Positions 24,393 through 32,770 are shown, numbered from the stretch's first letter. The stretch: DNA of 43,318 bases from an uncultured Clostridia bacterium (GCA_944354535.1 CALVPY010000021.1:1-43318), one strand, 5' to 3'. The notes: generated from the letters alone by a model not told the origin. Program-made: numbers and translations.

Positions 24393-26903
24393 ATGGATAC
24401 ACGTTCGAAAACCCTGTTTGCCCTCGGCGGAGCGCTTTCGCTCGCCCTGTGCGGCGCTATCTTTTCCGCATCGCGGGGGCTCGAGGCCTCTGCCGTCGAC
24501 GCGCCTTCCCTCTTTCTCCCGGGCAGCTACGAAGAATATCTCCCCTTAGATTCCCCCTCCGACGCTGCGATGTCGGAAGACTATATCGCCGTCGCCGACG
24601 GATACACGCTCTATCTCTACGACCGCGAACAAAACACCTACACTTCCTATACGCACGAGTATAAGCTTTCGGAGGTGCAGTTCACCGAGGACGGCAGGCT
24701 GTTTTTCAACGATTCGACAGCGCAGCTCTATCTCTACCGCTTTACGACGGATCGAGCGGAAGTCCAATCGGGCGTCCCCTGCGCCACCTTCCTCATCGAA
24801 GGGGATACGCTCTTTACGGCGTCCGTTGCAGGCAGTACGACCACCATTTACGCTATCCCCTGCGACAGCGCGACCGTCTCCTTCTCCCGTGCCGAAGAGG
24901 TCGGCGAACCGGACTCCGTATCGGGAGCCTCCCCTCTGCTTGCCTACTCGGACGATCGCCTCTACTGCACTTTCAACTATCGCGTGACCGTCTTTACCCC
25001 CGAAGAAGACGGGTATTCCCGTTCGAGGAAGTTCCTCGCGGGGGAAACGACGGACGTTTCCAACGTTTCCGCCTTTACGGCGCATGAGGGCGAATTCTAT
25101 TATGCCGTCAACGGCACGCTCGAAAGAGACGGACTGTATCATACCACGCTCGGCGAGAACAACGAACGCATCTTTGAAGGCAGCGGGTTTTCCTCCCTCT
25201 TCTCCTTCGACGGCACCCTGTACGGCGTACAGAACGGCTCGGTACGCGCCTTCTCTTTGGAAAACGGCGCGGCTTCTCTGACGGGGTATGAGATCGGCGG
25301 CGCCTCCGACGCGCCCAACCGCATCTCGGATGCGGGAGATGCCGTGCGCGCGGGAGGGCTCCTCGTCATTGCCGATCAAGGCAACGACCGAGTGCTCCTC
25401 TATGACGAGACGGAGAGGAAATTCTCCTCCGTTGCCCTCGGCGGCAAGCCCGGCTACGTCGCAACGGACGGCGAAAGCTTTGCCGTCAGCGTGGGGAACA
25501 GCATCCGCATCTACACCTACGGCGAAAGCGAACCCCGCTACGCCCACACGGCGGAGAGCAGCGTTTCTGGCATCACCTGCGTCTACGGAAAGTACTACTA
25601 TGTGACCTCCCACAGCTACTACGGCGTTGCCGAAGAGGGAGCGCGCGAGTTCACGCGTGCAAACGGCGTACCCGTCGCCCTCACGAGCGATCTTACGGGC
25701 AACATCTATGTCGCGACCGCCCCTTCGGCAGGACAGAGCGCCTCCGTCAGCCGCTTTACGGAGAGTGAATTTTTGGACTATTCCTCTGCGGGCACGACCG
25801 TGACGGAAAACTGGTCGCTCCCTGCGGGAGCACACTCCCTCCGCGCCGACTACGAGGGCAGCCTTTACTATCTCTCGGGCAGCGCGCTCTACCGCAACGG
25901 CGTGCGGCTGGAAACGTTCGACGCCTCCTCTTCGCTCTATCACGGCACGGAGGGCGCCGCGCCCTCGCCCGTCTCCTTCGCGCTCTCCTTCTCGGACGGT
26001 ACCATCTATCTCAACTACGGCGATTTCATGCTGAAAACAGAGCTCTCCTTCCCCAACCTCGGCGCCATCCCGGCGCAGGGGATGTATGAAACGCTGCACA
26101 CGGCTCCCGCCGCGGCCTCGCTCTCCTATGTCGAAATATCGGGAGGCGCCGTCGGCATCCGGGTCGACCTCTCCGCCCTCACGGAGACCAGCCCTTCGCT
26201 CGCCTATGCCGCCCACGGGCGCATCGAAGGCGGCACCGCGCTCGTCCTCGGGGAGACGGGGCAGTTCACCCTTCTTGCGCTCGCCGAAGACAACAACGCC
26301 TATACCGTCCTGCTCGTTCCCACAGAGAACTGCACGCCCGTTCCTGTCAAGACGGTCGAAACGGAGAGCACGCGCTATCTCTCGAGCGACGTCTCCCTCA
26401 CGAGCTATCCGCTCTTTTCCGAAGCGCTCGCCGAGGAGGAGCTCCCCCGCGGCACGGCGGTGACGGTGATCGCGGAAGTCACCCCCGCAAAGGGACCCGC
26501 CTTCGCCGAAGTGCGCTTAGGAGAAAACGGTCACGGCTATGTTCCCCTCTCCTATCTCACTCAGGCTTCCCCGCTGCCCGGCGAACACGACAGCTACCGC
26601 CTCGGCTACCTCAAAGCAGATGAAAACGGCATCACGTTCCGCGCCGTCCATGACGAGACGCTGACCGTCCGCGTCACCGAACGCACGCAGGTGAAGATCT
26701 ACGACGCAGACAACGGCGCCTTTGACGTGTACTTCGAAGATGAGGCGGGCATCCTTTACACGACGCAGGTGACCGAAGATATGCTCGAGGCGGGCGGTGA
26801 AGATGCCCTCCGCACCAGCATGATCGTCATCCTCTGCGTCATCGCGGTCGGCATCGGCGCGGTGTATATCCTGCTCGTACCGAAAAAGACAAAGAACGGC
26901 TGA
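24393..26903 (+). CDS. Large secreted propeller-like protein with C-terminal membrane anchor
   Basis: The 836-residue product is not assigned to a named family. An N-terminal signal (MDTRSKTLFALGGALSLAL, with AxA near residue 33) leads into repeated beta units such as VADGYTLYLYDREQNTYTSY and an NHL-like ADQGNDRVLLYDETERKFSS near residue 320, suggesting a beta propeller over residues 45-540. An SH3-like segment follows near residue 690 (RGTAVTVIAEV). A membrane helix (SMIVILCVIAVGIGAVYILL) and the basic tail VPKKTKNG end the protein. It is probably displayed outside the membrane. The two plus-strand genes of the window share this plan. A strong terminator follows. Confidence 0.8.
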   Translation: MDTRSKTLFALGGALSLALCGAIFSASRGLEASAVDAPSLFLPGSYEEYLPLDSPSDAAMSEDYIAVADGYTLYLYDREQNTYTSYTHEYKLSEVQFTEDGRLFFNDSTAQLYLYRFTTDRAEVQSGVPCATFLIEGDTLFTASVAGSTTTIYAIPCDSATVSFSRAEEVGEPDSVSGASPLLAYSDDRLYCTFNYRVTVFTPEEDGYSRSRKFLAGETTDVSNVSAFTAHEGEFYYAVNGTLERDGLYHTTLGENNERIFEGSGFSSLFSFDGTLYGVQNGSVRAFSLENGAASLTGYEIGGASDAPNRISDAGDAVRAGGLLVIADQGNDRVLLYDETERKFSSVALGGKPGYVATDGESFAVSVGNSIRIYTYGESEPRYAHTAESSVSGITCVYGKYYYVTSHSYYGVAEEGAREFTRANGVPVALTSDLTGNIYVATAPSAGQSASVSRFTESEFLDYSSAGTTVTENWSLPAGAHSLRADYEGSLYYLSGSALYRNGVRLETFDASSSLYHGTEGAAPSPVSFALSFSDGTIYLNYGDFMLKTELSFPNLGAIPAQGMYETLHTAPAAASLSYVEISGGAVGIRVDLSALTETSPSLAYAAHGRIEGGTALVLGETGQFTLLALAEDNNAYTVLLVPTENCTPVPVKTVETESTRYLSSDVSLTSYPLFSEALAEEELPRGTAVTVIAEVTPAKGPAFAEVRLGENGHGYVPLSYLTQASPLPGEHDSYRLGYLKADENGITFRAVHDETLTVRVTERTQVKIYDADNGAFDVYFEDEAGILYTTQVTEDMLEAGGEDALRTSMIVILCVIAVGIGAVYILLVPKKTKNG

Positions 26904-26920
26904 TCTCCCCTATCATGCTG

Positions 26921-26948
26921 CGCCCGTCCATCCGGACGGGCGTTTTTT
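26921..26948 (+). terminator. Intrinsic terminator of the large secreted protein gene
   Basis: Nine pairs CGCCCGTCC/GGACGGGCG around ATCC are followed by TTTTTT, 18 bases after the stop. Confidence 0.9.
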
Positions 26949-26952
26949 ATAT

Positions 26953-26988
26953 AAAAAAACGCGCGGCGCCCAGGAAGGGCGCCGCGCG
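26953..26988 (-). terminator. Intrinsic terminator facing the opposite way
   Basis: Twelve perfect GC pairs (CGCGCGGCGCCC and its complement) around a five-base loop are followed on the minus strand by TTTTTTT. It ends the transcript of the gene at 27095-28345. With the hairpin at 26921 it forms a back-to-back terminator pair. The 106 bases up to 27095 hold nothing else I can identify. Confidence 0.85.
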
Positions 26989-27094
26989 GCACGATCGTTC
27001 ATCTCAAACCGCAGGCGGTCAGATCTGAAATAATAACCTGTTTTTTCTTCGGCATTGAGCTGCTCATGCAAAAAACGCCGAGCGGTTTTCCATC

Positions 27095-28345
27095 TTACAT
27101 CCGGGGTGCGCCGTCATCACGGGTATCCGCGTTTTCATCGGCTTCCCCCTGTCGGACCTTTTCGGCGTCGATCTCTTTTTCGATCGGGATCGCCTTCCGG
27201 CGCAGATCTTTTACAAGTCTGTTATTGATGAGCGCTCCCGCCATGATCGGCACGAGCGACAAAAGCGACCAGCCGGAAGCGGGAAAGAGGATCGCAAGCG
27301 CCCAGCCCGCTGCGATGCCTGCGACGAGGAACAAATAAAACAGTTTGCCCTTGAACTTGAAAAAACCGTCGTACAGTCTGTACCATTCGAGATTTTTCGC
27401 ATATTCGGGATTGCTTTCAAGTTCCCTCTTCTGCTCGCTTTCAATTGCTTTGAGTTTTCCGACCGTGCAAACAGACAGCAACATAGTGCCGCCCAACAAC
27501 AGCGTAAACATTACGGGCAGAGAATAGCCTATCAAGCCGAAGTACAAAAAGAGGGCGAGAGCAGCGATACTCATGATACCGAATATTATGATTGCAGGCG
27601 TTATGATTTTTGTGCGCCTTATGCGTTCGGCGTTCGCTCTTTCGCGCAGGGTTTCGTTTGGAAACAGATATGTGTACATCTTATCTGTTTGAGCATTCCT
27701 GTCCGACCGTATGTCGTATGTACTTTTTCTGCCCTGCGCCCTGTCTATTGCCGCCGCTTCCGGCGCCGTCTGCTGCTCGATCGCCTTGCCTTTCTGCTGC
27801 TTTAATAAGGCGTTGATAAAGTACGCAAAGAACAGCATAAGCGCGCCGGCAAGCAACACCCAAAATGCCGCCGTGCCCCAAACGCCGAACTCCTCGCTGT
27901 CGGGATTTTGTATTGTCTCCAGAACAATGCAAACGATAAATACGACGGCACACAGACCAAACAACAGCCACGCCCACCATAATTTTCGGAAGGCAGATTT
28001 TTTGTCTGCCGATACCTTCTGCCTGTATGAGGCAACCTCGGGCATCTCTCCCGCATAGGAGGGGCGGTTCAGGATCGTATTATACATCCTTTTGAACGAT
28101 ATCCAAAGGCACAATGCAGCGACGGCAAAGCCGATCCAGGCAAAGATCAATACCGTCATCACGGCGAGCGCCCAATCTTGCTCGAAATAGGGTTCCAGAG
28201 CGAGCGCCCCTGCGATGACCGCAGCGCACAGCACATAGAAAACGATCGAAACGACGGTTTTCGCTCTGTATTTTTTATACAGCCACTCGCGCTCGCGTTC
28301 GTCGCTTACCGCCCTTGCGTATTTCGCAAACATTTTTTCAAACAT
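27095..28345 (-). CDS. Multi-spanning membrane protein of unknown function
   Basis: The 416-residue product matches no family I recognise. About eight hydrophobic helices occur in pairs: residues 30-52, 60-85, 124-145, 155-180, 245-285 (two) and 335-370 (two). A long Gln/Arg-rich cytoplasmic linker (KQQKGKAIEQQTAPEAAAID) sits in the middle, and a charged tail ends DDGAPRM. The N-terminal MFEKMFAKYARAVSDERERE is cytoplasmic. GGAGG lies 9 bases before the ATG. Base composition is a little lower in GC than the neighbours. Its leader carries a terminator-like hairpin right behind the promoter, annotated separately. Confidence 0.75.
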   Translation of the reverse strand: MFEKMFAKYARAVSDEREREWLYKKYRAKTVVSIVFYVLCAAVIAGALALEPYFEQDWALAVMTVLIFAWIGFAVAALCLWISFKRMYNTILNRPSYAGEMPEVASYRQKVSADKKSAFRKLWWAWLLFGLCAVVFIVCIVLETIQNPDSEEFGVWGTAAFWVLLAGALMLFFAYFINALLKQQKGKAIEQQTAPEAAAIDRAQGRKSTYDIRSDRNAQTDKMYTYLFPNETLRERANAERIRRTKIITPAIIIFGIMSIAALALFLYFGLIGYSLPVMFTLLLGGTMLLSVCTVGKLKAIESEQKRELESNPEYAKNLEWYRLYDGFFKFKGKLFYLFLVAGIAAGWALAILFPASGWSLLSLVPIMAGALINNRLVKDLRRKAIPIEKEIDAEKVRQGEADENADTRDDGAPRM

Positions 28346-28362
28346 ATTTCATATCCTCCGGT

Positions 28363-28392
28363 AAAAAAACAGCGAGGGACATCCTCGCTGTT
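28363..28392 (-). terminator. Terminator-type hairpin in the leader of the membrane protein gene
   Basis: Arms ACAGCGAGG/CCTCGCTGT around five bases are followed on the minus strand by TTTTTTT, then the ribosome site. The -10 box begins two bases before the stem, so a transcript from it would start in the hairpin. It may be an attenuator, or the terminator of the gene at 28516 read through a coincidental promoter. Confidence 0.7.
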
Positions 28393-28393
28393 T

Positions 28394-28423
28394 ATTATAA
28401 CATATCCGCTATGGCTCGTGCAA
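28394..28423 (-). promoter_or_regulatory. Extended -10 promoter before the hairpin leader
   Basis: The minus strand has TGTTATAAT (TATAAT at 28394-28399) with a weak TTGCAC 18 bases upstream. Its spacing to the stem-loop at 28363 makes the hairpin the very 5' end of the mRNA. Confidence 0.55.
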
Positions 28424-28515
28424 GCATCGAAACACAATGTTTCATCAAGAATACCGGGCGAATACATTCCCCTCAAAGGGGCGCCCTCCTCGGCCCGAAG
28501 ATACAGACATTCACA

Positions 28516-29403
28516 TCAGGGACGACGGTGTTTCCCTCTCTTCGAAGTCGCTTCATCGAGGGCGCTTTGATCCTCTTCGCGTCGCTGTTTTCTCTCCTTG
28601 ATACGCGCCTGAAGGAGAATGAGATAGCGCCGCACCAGCTCGACCGCCTCGGGAGAACGGCGGGAGCGGAGGCTCGGGAAGGCAGCAAAAAATCGCTTGG
28701 GAAGCCCCGCCGCAAGCGCGTCCATCCGTTTCTCCCATCTTTCGTCGAGGCGCTCCTTTGCATCCTTTGCCTTCTTATCGACAAAGAGCGTCGCGTTCGC
28801 CACGCCCGAACCGATGAGATCGGAACCCCTTCTCATACGTTCGGCAGCGCGATCGATATCGCTCAGGATGCGGTTGAGTTTGAGGACTTGCAGCACGGTG
28901 ATGATAAGATCGGCAATGAGGAGAGCAAGGCAGAGGGAGACAAACACCGTACCCCATAGCTCGTTGAAAAGACATGCAAACCACGCGACGGCGGGGTGGA
29001 CGACTTCGACCGCGAACAGCACGGCGACGCCCCACAGAATGGAAAATTCGAGACAGATATACCCCTTCAGATTGAAGCGGCGGGAGGAATAATCCCACCA
29101 CTTGTTGTGGAAGAAGCGTTCGAGCACCCAGCCCGTAACAAGCTCGATGAGCGTCGGGAGCCCCACGCCCACCAGAAAGACGAGCCACGCACGGGAGATG
29201 TTCTCCCCCAAAATGAGGAGCACCGCGACCATCCCCGTGCCGTAGATGGGGCAGACGGGGCCGTTCAGGAAACCGCGGTTGACGAACTTGCCCTGCGTGA
29301 CCGCGTGGAAGGCGACCTCCGTCACCCAGCCTAAAAACGAATAGCAGAAGAAATAGCAAAGCACCTCATAGAGAGTGAGCGTACCGATCATGATGTGCTG
29401 CAT
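28516..29403 (-). CDS. Putative ABC transporter permease, CmpB-type (PF06541 family)
   Basis: The 295-residue membrane protein starts with ATG at 29403 behind GGGAGG. The diagnostic N-terminal run FLGWVTEVAFHAVTQGKFVN, then RGFLNGPVCPIYGTGMVAVL, defines the CmpB or YyaQ-like family of six-helix membrane proteins found in Firmicutes. Later helices cover residues 45-180, with GWVLERFFHNKWWDYS and FNLKGYICLEFSILWG between. The C-terminal 110 residues are a charged cytoplasmic tail. It was named as a permease from early classification; no ATPase is near, so transport is unproven. Confidence 0.85.
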   Translation of the reverse strand: MQHIMIGTLTLYEVLCYFFCYSFLGWVTEVAFHAVTQGKFVNRGFLNGPVCPIYGTGMVAVLLILGENISRAWLVFLVGVGLPTLIELVTGWVLERFFHNKWWDYSSRRFNLKGYICLEFSILWGVAVLFAVEVVHPAVAWFACLFNELWGTVFVSLCLALLIADLIITVLQVLKLNRILSDIDRAAERMRRGSDLIGSGVANATLFVDKKAKDAKERLDERWEKRMDALAAGLPKRFFAAFPSLRSRRSPEAVELVRRYLILLQARIKERKQRREEDQSALDEATSKRGKHRRP

Positions 29404-29449
29404 ACAGGCCTCCCGTGCGCCGCAAGATACGGACAGTTTTGTATCACGG

Positions 29450-29490
29450 GCGCGCCCCGCGCCGCTTGTTTTCGGCGGCGCGGGGCGCGC
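29450..29490. terminator. Sixteen-pair GC hairpin 3' of the asparaginase gene
   Basis: Arms GCGCGCCCCGCGCCGC and GCGGCGCGGGGCGCGC are perfect complements around a nine-base loop, 8 bases past the asparaginase stop. There is no U tract on the minus strand (CCGTG follows), as with the hairpin at 11317. Confidence 0.65.
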
Positions 29491-29498
29491 ATCCTCTC

Positions 29499-30509
29499 TC
29501 AGAATATATCGTACTCAACGGGGGTGCGGAAGAACTTTTCCGCCGCCTTCCCGCTCCTTCCTCCGCCGAGCGCCGCCATAAGCTTGGCATACGCCGCCTC
29601 GAGCGTCATGCAGCGCGCCTCGATGACGTTCTCGCAGCCCAAGAGCCGCCGCCCCACCGCATAAGAAGCAAGCGCGCTCCCCTCCCGTTCCACCTGCGTC
29701 GCGATGACGACGAGCCTGCTCGCCGCCGCAAAGCGTTTGACGGCCTCAAAATAGGCGTCTTCCTTATAATTGGGGAGCCCGCCCGAACCGAACGTCTCCA
29801 AAATGAGCCCGTCGCATCTGTCTTCGAGATAGGAAAAGATGGCGGGATCGAGCCCGGGCGTCATCTTGAGCACGAAGACGCGCTCGTTGAGTTGGTGCAG
29901 AAAAGCGGGCGAGCCGTGCGGCTTTCCGCCGCGCAGATAATAGAAGGGCTCCCCGTCGCGCATGACGGCGACGGAAGGGAAATCGACGCTCGTAAAGGCG
30001 TTGTAGCTGCGCGTCCTCGTCTTGCGCGCGCGGGTACCTAAGATGACGTTGCCGTCGAAGACGATGCGGACGCCGTACGCCCCGTCGTCCGCACAGAAGC
30101 GGAAGGCGTCGTAAAGATTGCGGCGCGCATCGGTATCGCGAAGATAAGCGGACTTCTGCGAACCCGTCAGCACGACGGGCTTGGGGCTTCCCTCGATGAG
30201 GTAGGAGAGCGCCGCCGCGGTGTACGCCATCGTATCGGTGCCGTGTGTGACGACAAAGCCGTCGAAGGCGCGGTAATTTTCCTCGACGATCGAGGCGATC
30301 TTCAGCCAATGAGGGGAATAGACGTCGGTGCTGTCGAGATTGAAGGGCTGCACCGTCTCGACGGAGCAAAATTCTGCGATCTCGGGCACACACTCCAAAA
30401 GTTCTTCCGAAGTGAGCGCGGGCGCAAGGCCGCTGCCCGTCGGTTTGGAGGCGATGGTGCCGCCCGTGGCGATCATGAGGAGCTTCTTTTTATTCTTGAA
30501 AAACAGCAT
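29499..30509 (-). CDS. ansA: L-asparaginase, type I
   Basis: The enzyme hydrolyses asparagine to aspartate and ammonia in the cytosol. The 336 residues lack a signal peptide, as in type I enzymes. The first catalytic threonine is in MIATGGTIASKPTGSG near residue 16, the second triad in VVTHGTDTMAYTAAAL near residue 90, and the lysine in LTGSQKSAY near residue 117. It is the last gene of a four-gene set, 6 bases after the PriA-N-like gene and without a clear ribosome site, so it may rely on translational coupling. It could feed aspartate to argininosuccinate synthesis, but that link is inference. Confidence 0.93.
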   Translation of the reverse strand: MLFFKNKKKLLMIATGGTIASKPTGSGLAPALTSEELLECVPEIAEFCSVETVQPFNLDSTDVYSPHWLKIASIVEENYRAFDGFVVTHGTDTMAYTAAALSYLIEGSPKPVVLTGSQKSAYLRDTDARRNLYDAFRFCADDGAYGVRIVFDGNVILGTRARKTRTRSYNAFTSVDFPSVAVMRDGEPFYYLRGGKPHGSPAFLHQLNERVFVLKMTPGLDPAIFSYLEDRCDGLILETFGSGGLPNYKEDAYFEAVKRFAAASRLVVIATQVEREGSALASYAVGRRLLGCENVIEARCMTLEAAYAKLMAALGGGRSGKAAEKFFRTPVEYDIF

Positions 30510-30515
30510 AATCGG

Positions 30516-31217
30516 TCAGCGGAGCTTTTCTGCAAGGCGCTCCAACACCTCTTGGGGATAGCCGAGATCGGCAAGATACGCCCTTGCGCCGGGAGGCGGC
30601 AGCGGGCGCTTTCCCTTCGCCCCCGCAAGCTCCAAGAGCGCCGAGGCGAGCAGTTTGAGCGTCCCCTCCTCCCCGCACAGCAGCGCGCCTTCGCGAAGCC
30701 CCGCAAGGCGGGCGAAAAGTTCAAACGTCTCCTCCCGTTCAAAGAAGTCCTCCCCGCCCGAGACGGGGACAATGGTATATCCTGCGGGTGCGGAGGCGGG
30801 CGGCTCGCCGAAGAGGCAGGCAAAGACGTGAAAGCGGGTGAACCGCTTTTGGTCATAACGCACGCCGCCCAGCTCAAAGCAAGTCCTGCCCTCCCATAAA
30901 AAGGAGCGCGCCCCGTACGGGGCAGCCACTCGTTTGATGAGGGAAACATCATATGGCGCATCGCGCTCATCCGCTTCAAGGATGTGCTCCACGCGGGCGC
31001 ATTGCAACCTATCGTGCGAGCCGACGGGCGCAAGCACGCGCCCGCCCGTCCGAGCAGGAAAATCCAATCGATACCAATAGACGCGATCGCGGATATTGTC
31101 ATCCTCCGTGAAGCGGAGCGCTGCAAAGGTCGCGCGCGGCACGAGTTCGCCTTCGCCGCCGGGCTCCGAAGGAAGCAGCTCCGGCGTCCCGCCGTCCTTT
31201 TCCTCGTGTTTCAGCAT
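30516..31217 (-). CDS. Protein with PriA N-terminal-like domain, function unknown
   Basis: The 233-residue product is not firmly assigned. Residues 35-105 (DRVYWYRLDFPARTGGRVLA, then PVGSHDRLQCARVEHI) resemble the DNA-binding N-terminal domain of primosomal helicase PriA, where a similar strand set reads as a start-VPFG core. No helicase motifs follow. The C-terminal 100 residues are helical and Leu/Ala-rich, ending GYPQEVLERLAEKLR. It overlaps the GIY-YIG gene by 7 bases. A stand-alone PriA-N-like domain next to a GIY-YIG domain might act on DNA structures; this is inference. Confidence 0.5.
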   Translation of the reverse strand: MLKHEEKDGGTPELLPSEPGGEGELVPRATFAALRFTEDDNIRDRVYWYRLDFPARTGGRVLAPVGSHDRLQCARVEHILEADERDAPYDVSLIKRVAAPYGARSFLWEGRTCFELGGVRYDQKRFTRFHVFACLFGEPPASAPAGYTIVPVSGGEDFFEREETFELFARLAGLREGALLCGEEGTLKLLASALLELAGAKGKRPLPPPGARAYLADLGYPQEVLERLAEKLR

Positions 31218-31504
31218 GGCATGACCTCGTGCGGCTGCCCCTCCCGGCCGCTAAGGGCGAGCGCCTCTTTTTCCCGGTGCGTCAGCCGCTTCAAGTGCCA
31301 TTCGCGGCTTTTTGCATCGTGCTCGCTGTCAAATCCCTCGAAGTAGACGAGGGTGACGGGCAGGCGGCCTTTCGTGTACTTTGCGCCCTTCCCCGCATTG
31401 TGGACGGCGACGCGGCGCGTAAGGTCGGTCGTATAGCCCGCGTAATAGCTCCCGTCCGAACAGAGAAGGAGATAAGCAAAGTACCCCTCAGGACTCTTTT
31501 CCAT
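31211..31504 (-). CDS. GIY-YIG nuclease superfamily protein (YhbQ/UPF0213-like)
   Basis: The 97-residue single-domain protein has the motif YLLLCSDGSYYAGYTTDLTRR near the N-terminus (the GIY-YIG pair is here SYYAGYT) and the conserved arginine, histidine and glutamate in RRVAVHNAGKGAKYT and KSREWHLKRLTHREKEAL. YhbQ-type members bind and may nick DNA. ATG at 31504 overlaps the end of the Wzz-like gene by 17 bases. An in-frame extension to 31624 is antisense-like and rejected. Confidence 0.85.
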   Translation of the reverse strand: MEKSPEGYFAYLLLCSDGSYYAGYTTDLTRRVAVHNAGKGAKYTKGRLPVTLVYFEGFDSEHDAKSREWHLKRLTHREKEALALSGREGQPHEVMPC

Positions 31505-32705
31505 CGTCCTCGGGAGCTTCCTTCTTTTCTTCCGCCCTCTTCCCGCGCCGATATTCAATACAGCAGACGACGATGCAGGCGATGATGGCGCCGAACACGA
31601 CCCCCGCGACTGCGACCACGGCAAGGCTCGTATCCCCCGTGATGACGGCGCGGTTGGTCGCGAAATGCACTTTCGTCTCCTGGCGATAGAGCTGCGCGGT
31701 GACGCTCTTCAAATTGTTTGCAGCCGTCTGCAAGCTCTTGAACTGATCGTTGACGCGCGCATCGAAGGATGTGATATTCTCCTCCGTGAGCGCCGTGATC
31801 TCGCTGTCGATCTGGACATTGCGCACGACGAGCTCGGCGATCATCTCGGCGACGGCGGAATCGGACGCAGAGGAAGAACCGCTCCCGAACTCATCCCGCA
31901 GCGCTTCGATCTTGGTCTCATTGAGGATTTTTTCATTCTGAAGCTCCGCAATGCGGCTTTGCATCTCATCGAGAGGCACATAGCCGTACTGTTCCAGCTC
32001 CTCCTGCAGCGAAACGAGCGCGCCCAGCCCGCAGGAGACCAGAGCCTCTGCCCTGTAGGCAGAGAGCGTCTTACCGCTCACCGAATAGCCGGCGCGGTAC
32101 TCCGCGATCCACTCGTCGTAGGCGGAAAAGACGCTCTCGCGCTGCTCCTTCATGAGGGCGATCTTGTCCTCATAGGAAGCGTCCGCGAACACTTCCTCGT
32201 CGACGGCATAGCCGATGCTTGCCGCCTTGTCGATGATGCTCTCCTGTGCGTGCTCCGCGAGCTTGCGGATGAACGCCTGCGCCGTCTCGCGCGAAGAAAA
32301 ATACTTGCCCTGTACGGTGATGGTATAGCTCCCCGTCGGGACGTAGGTCTCACCCGTCAGGGAAAATTCGGCGGTGATGGAAACATCGTCCTCTTCGACC
32401 ATCTTCCCGACGTCGACGGAGCCGAAGCGCTCGTCCGAGCTCCTGACAGATTCCAGCGCGTCGGCCGAGACCAGCTCGCGGTAAGAAAAGGTCGAACCGT
32501 CGGGGTACTTCATCGTCTCGCTCCCGGGATAGGAGAGATAGAACTCCATCGAATAGTATCTGCCGAACGGGTTGATGACGAAGGCAACGAGCAGCGTTAC
32601 CGCCAAAGCGAACAGGACGGTGGTCACGATCACCGCCCGGATATGTTTGCCGATCATGCCGAACAGTTCGCCGACTGTCACGCCCTCCCGATATTCCTGC
32701 TGCAT
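31488..32705 (-). CDS. Wzz-like membrane protein with large extracytoplasmic coiled-coil
   Basis: The 405-residue protein has two membrane helices (about residues 21-44 and 360-383) flanking a long external domain with helical, coiled-coil stretches (SRIAELQNEKILNETKIEAL and later FDARVNDQFKSLQTAANNLK). That is the plan of Wzz/CapA-type chain-length or polymerisation regulators, but no tyrosine kinase partner or polysaccharide gene is near. The short tail is charged. ATG at 32705 has GGGAG 7 bases upstream. A second ATG at 32735 lies 6 bases after the -10 box and would make the mRNA leaderless. Confidence 0.7.
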   Translation of the reverse strand: MQQEYREGVTVGELFGMIGKHIRAVIVTTVLFALAVTLLVAFVINPFGRYYSMEFYLSYPGSETMKYPDGSTFSYRELVSADALESVRSSDERFGSVDVGKMVEEDDVSITAEFSLTGETYVPTGSYTITVQGKYFSSRETAQAFIRKLAEHAQESIIDKAASIGYAVDEEVFADASYEDKIALMKEQRESVFSAYDEWIAEYRAGYSVSGKTLSAYRAEALVSCGLGALVSLQEELEQYGYVPLDEMQSRIAELQNEKILNETKIEALRDEFGSGSSSASDSAVAEMIAELVVRNVQIDSEITALTEENITSFDARVNDQFKSLQTAANNLKSVTAQLYRQETKVHFATNRAVITGDTSLAVVAVAGVVFGAIIACIVVCCIEYRRGKRAEEKKEAPEDDGKES

Positions 32706-32741
32706 AGGTTTTCTCCCAAATTCTTGTTCTTGCATACGGGT

Positions 32742-32770
32742 ATTATATCGCTTTTCTCCCCTTCCGTCAA
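32742..32770 (-). promoter_or_regulatory. Consensus promoter of the Wzz-like operon
   Basis: TTGACG (32765-32770), a 17-base spacer and TATAAT (32742-32747) are followed by six bases and the ATG at 32735, or by a 30-base leader with a normal ribosome site to the ATG at 32705. Confidence 0.8.

Noticed and set aside
24546-26216. Minus-strand frame of 556 codons opposite the large secreted protein
   Set aside because: Val/Glu/Arg-rich antisense composition; the plus strand has a signal peptide, promoter and terminator.
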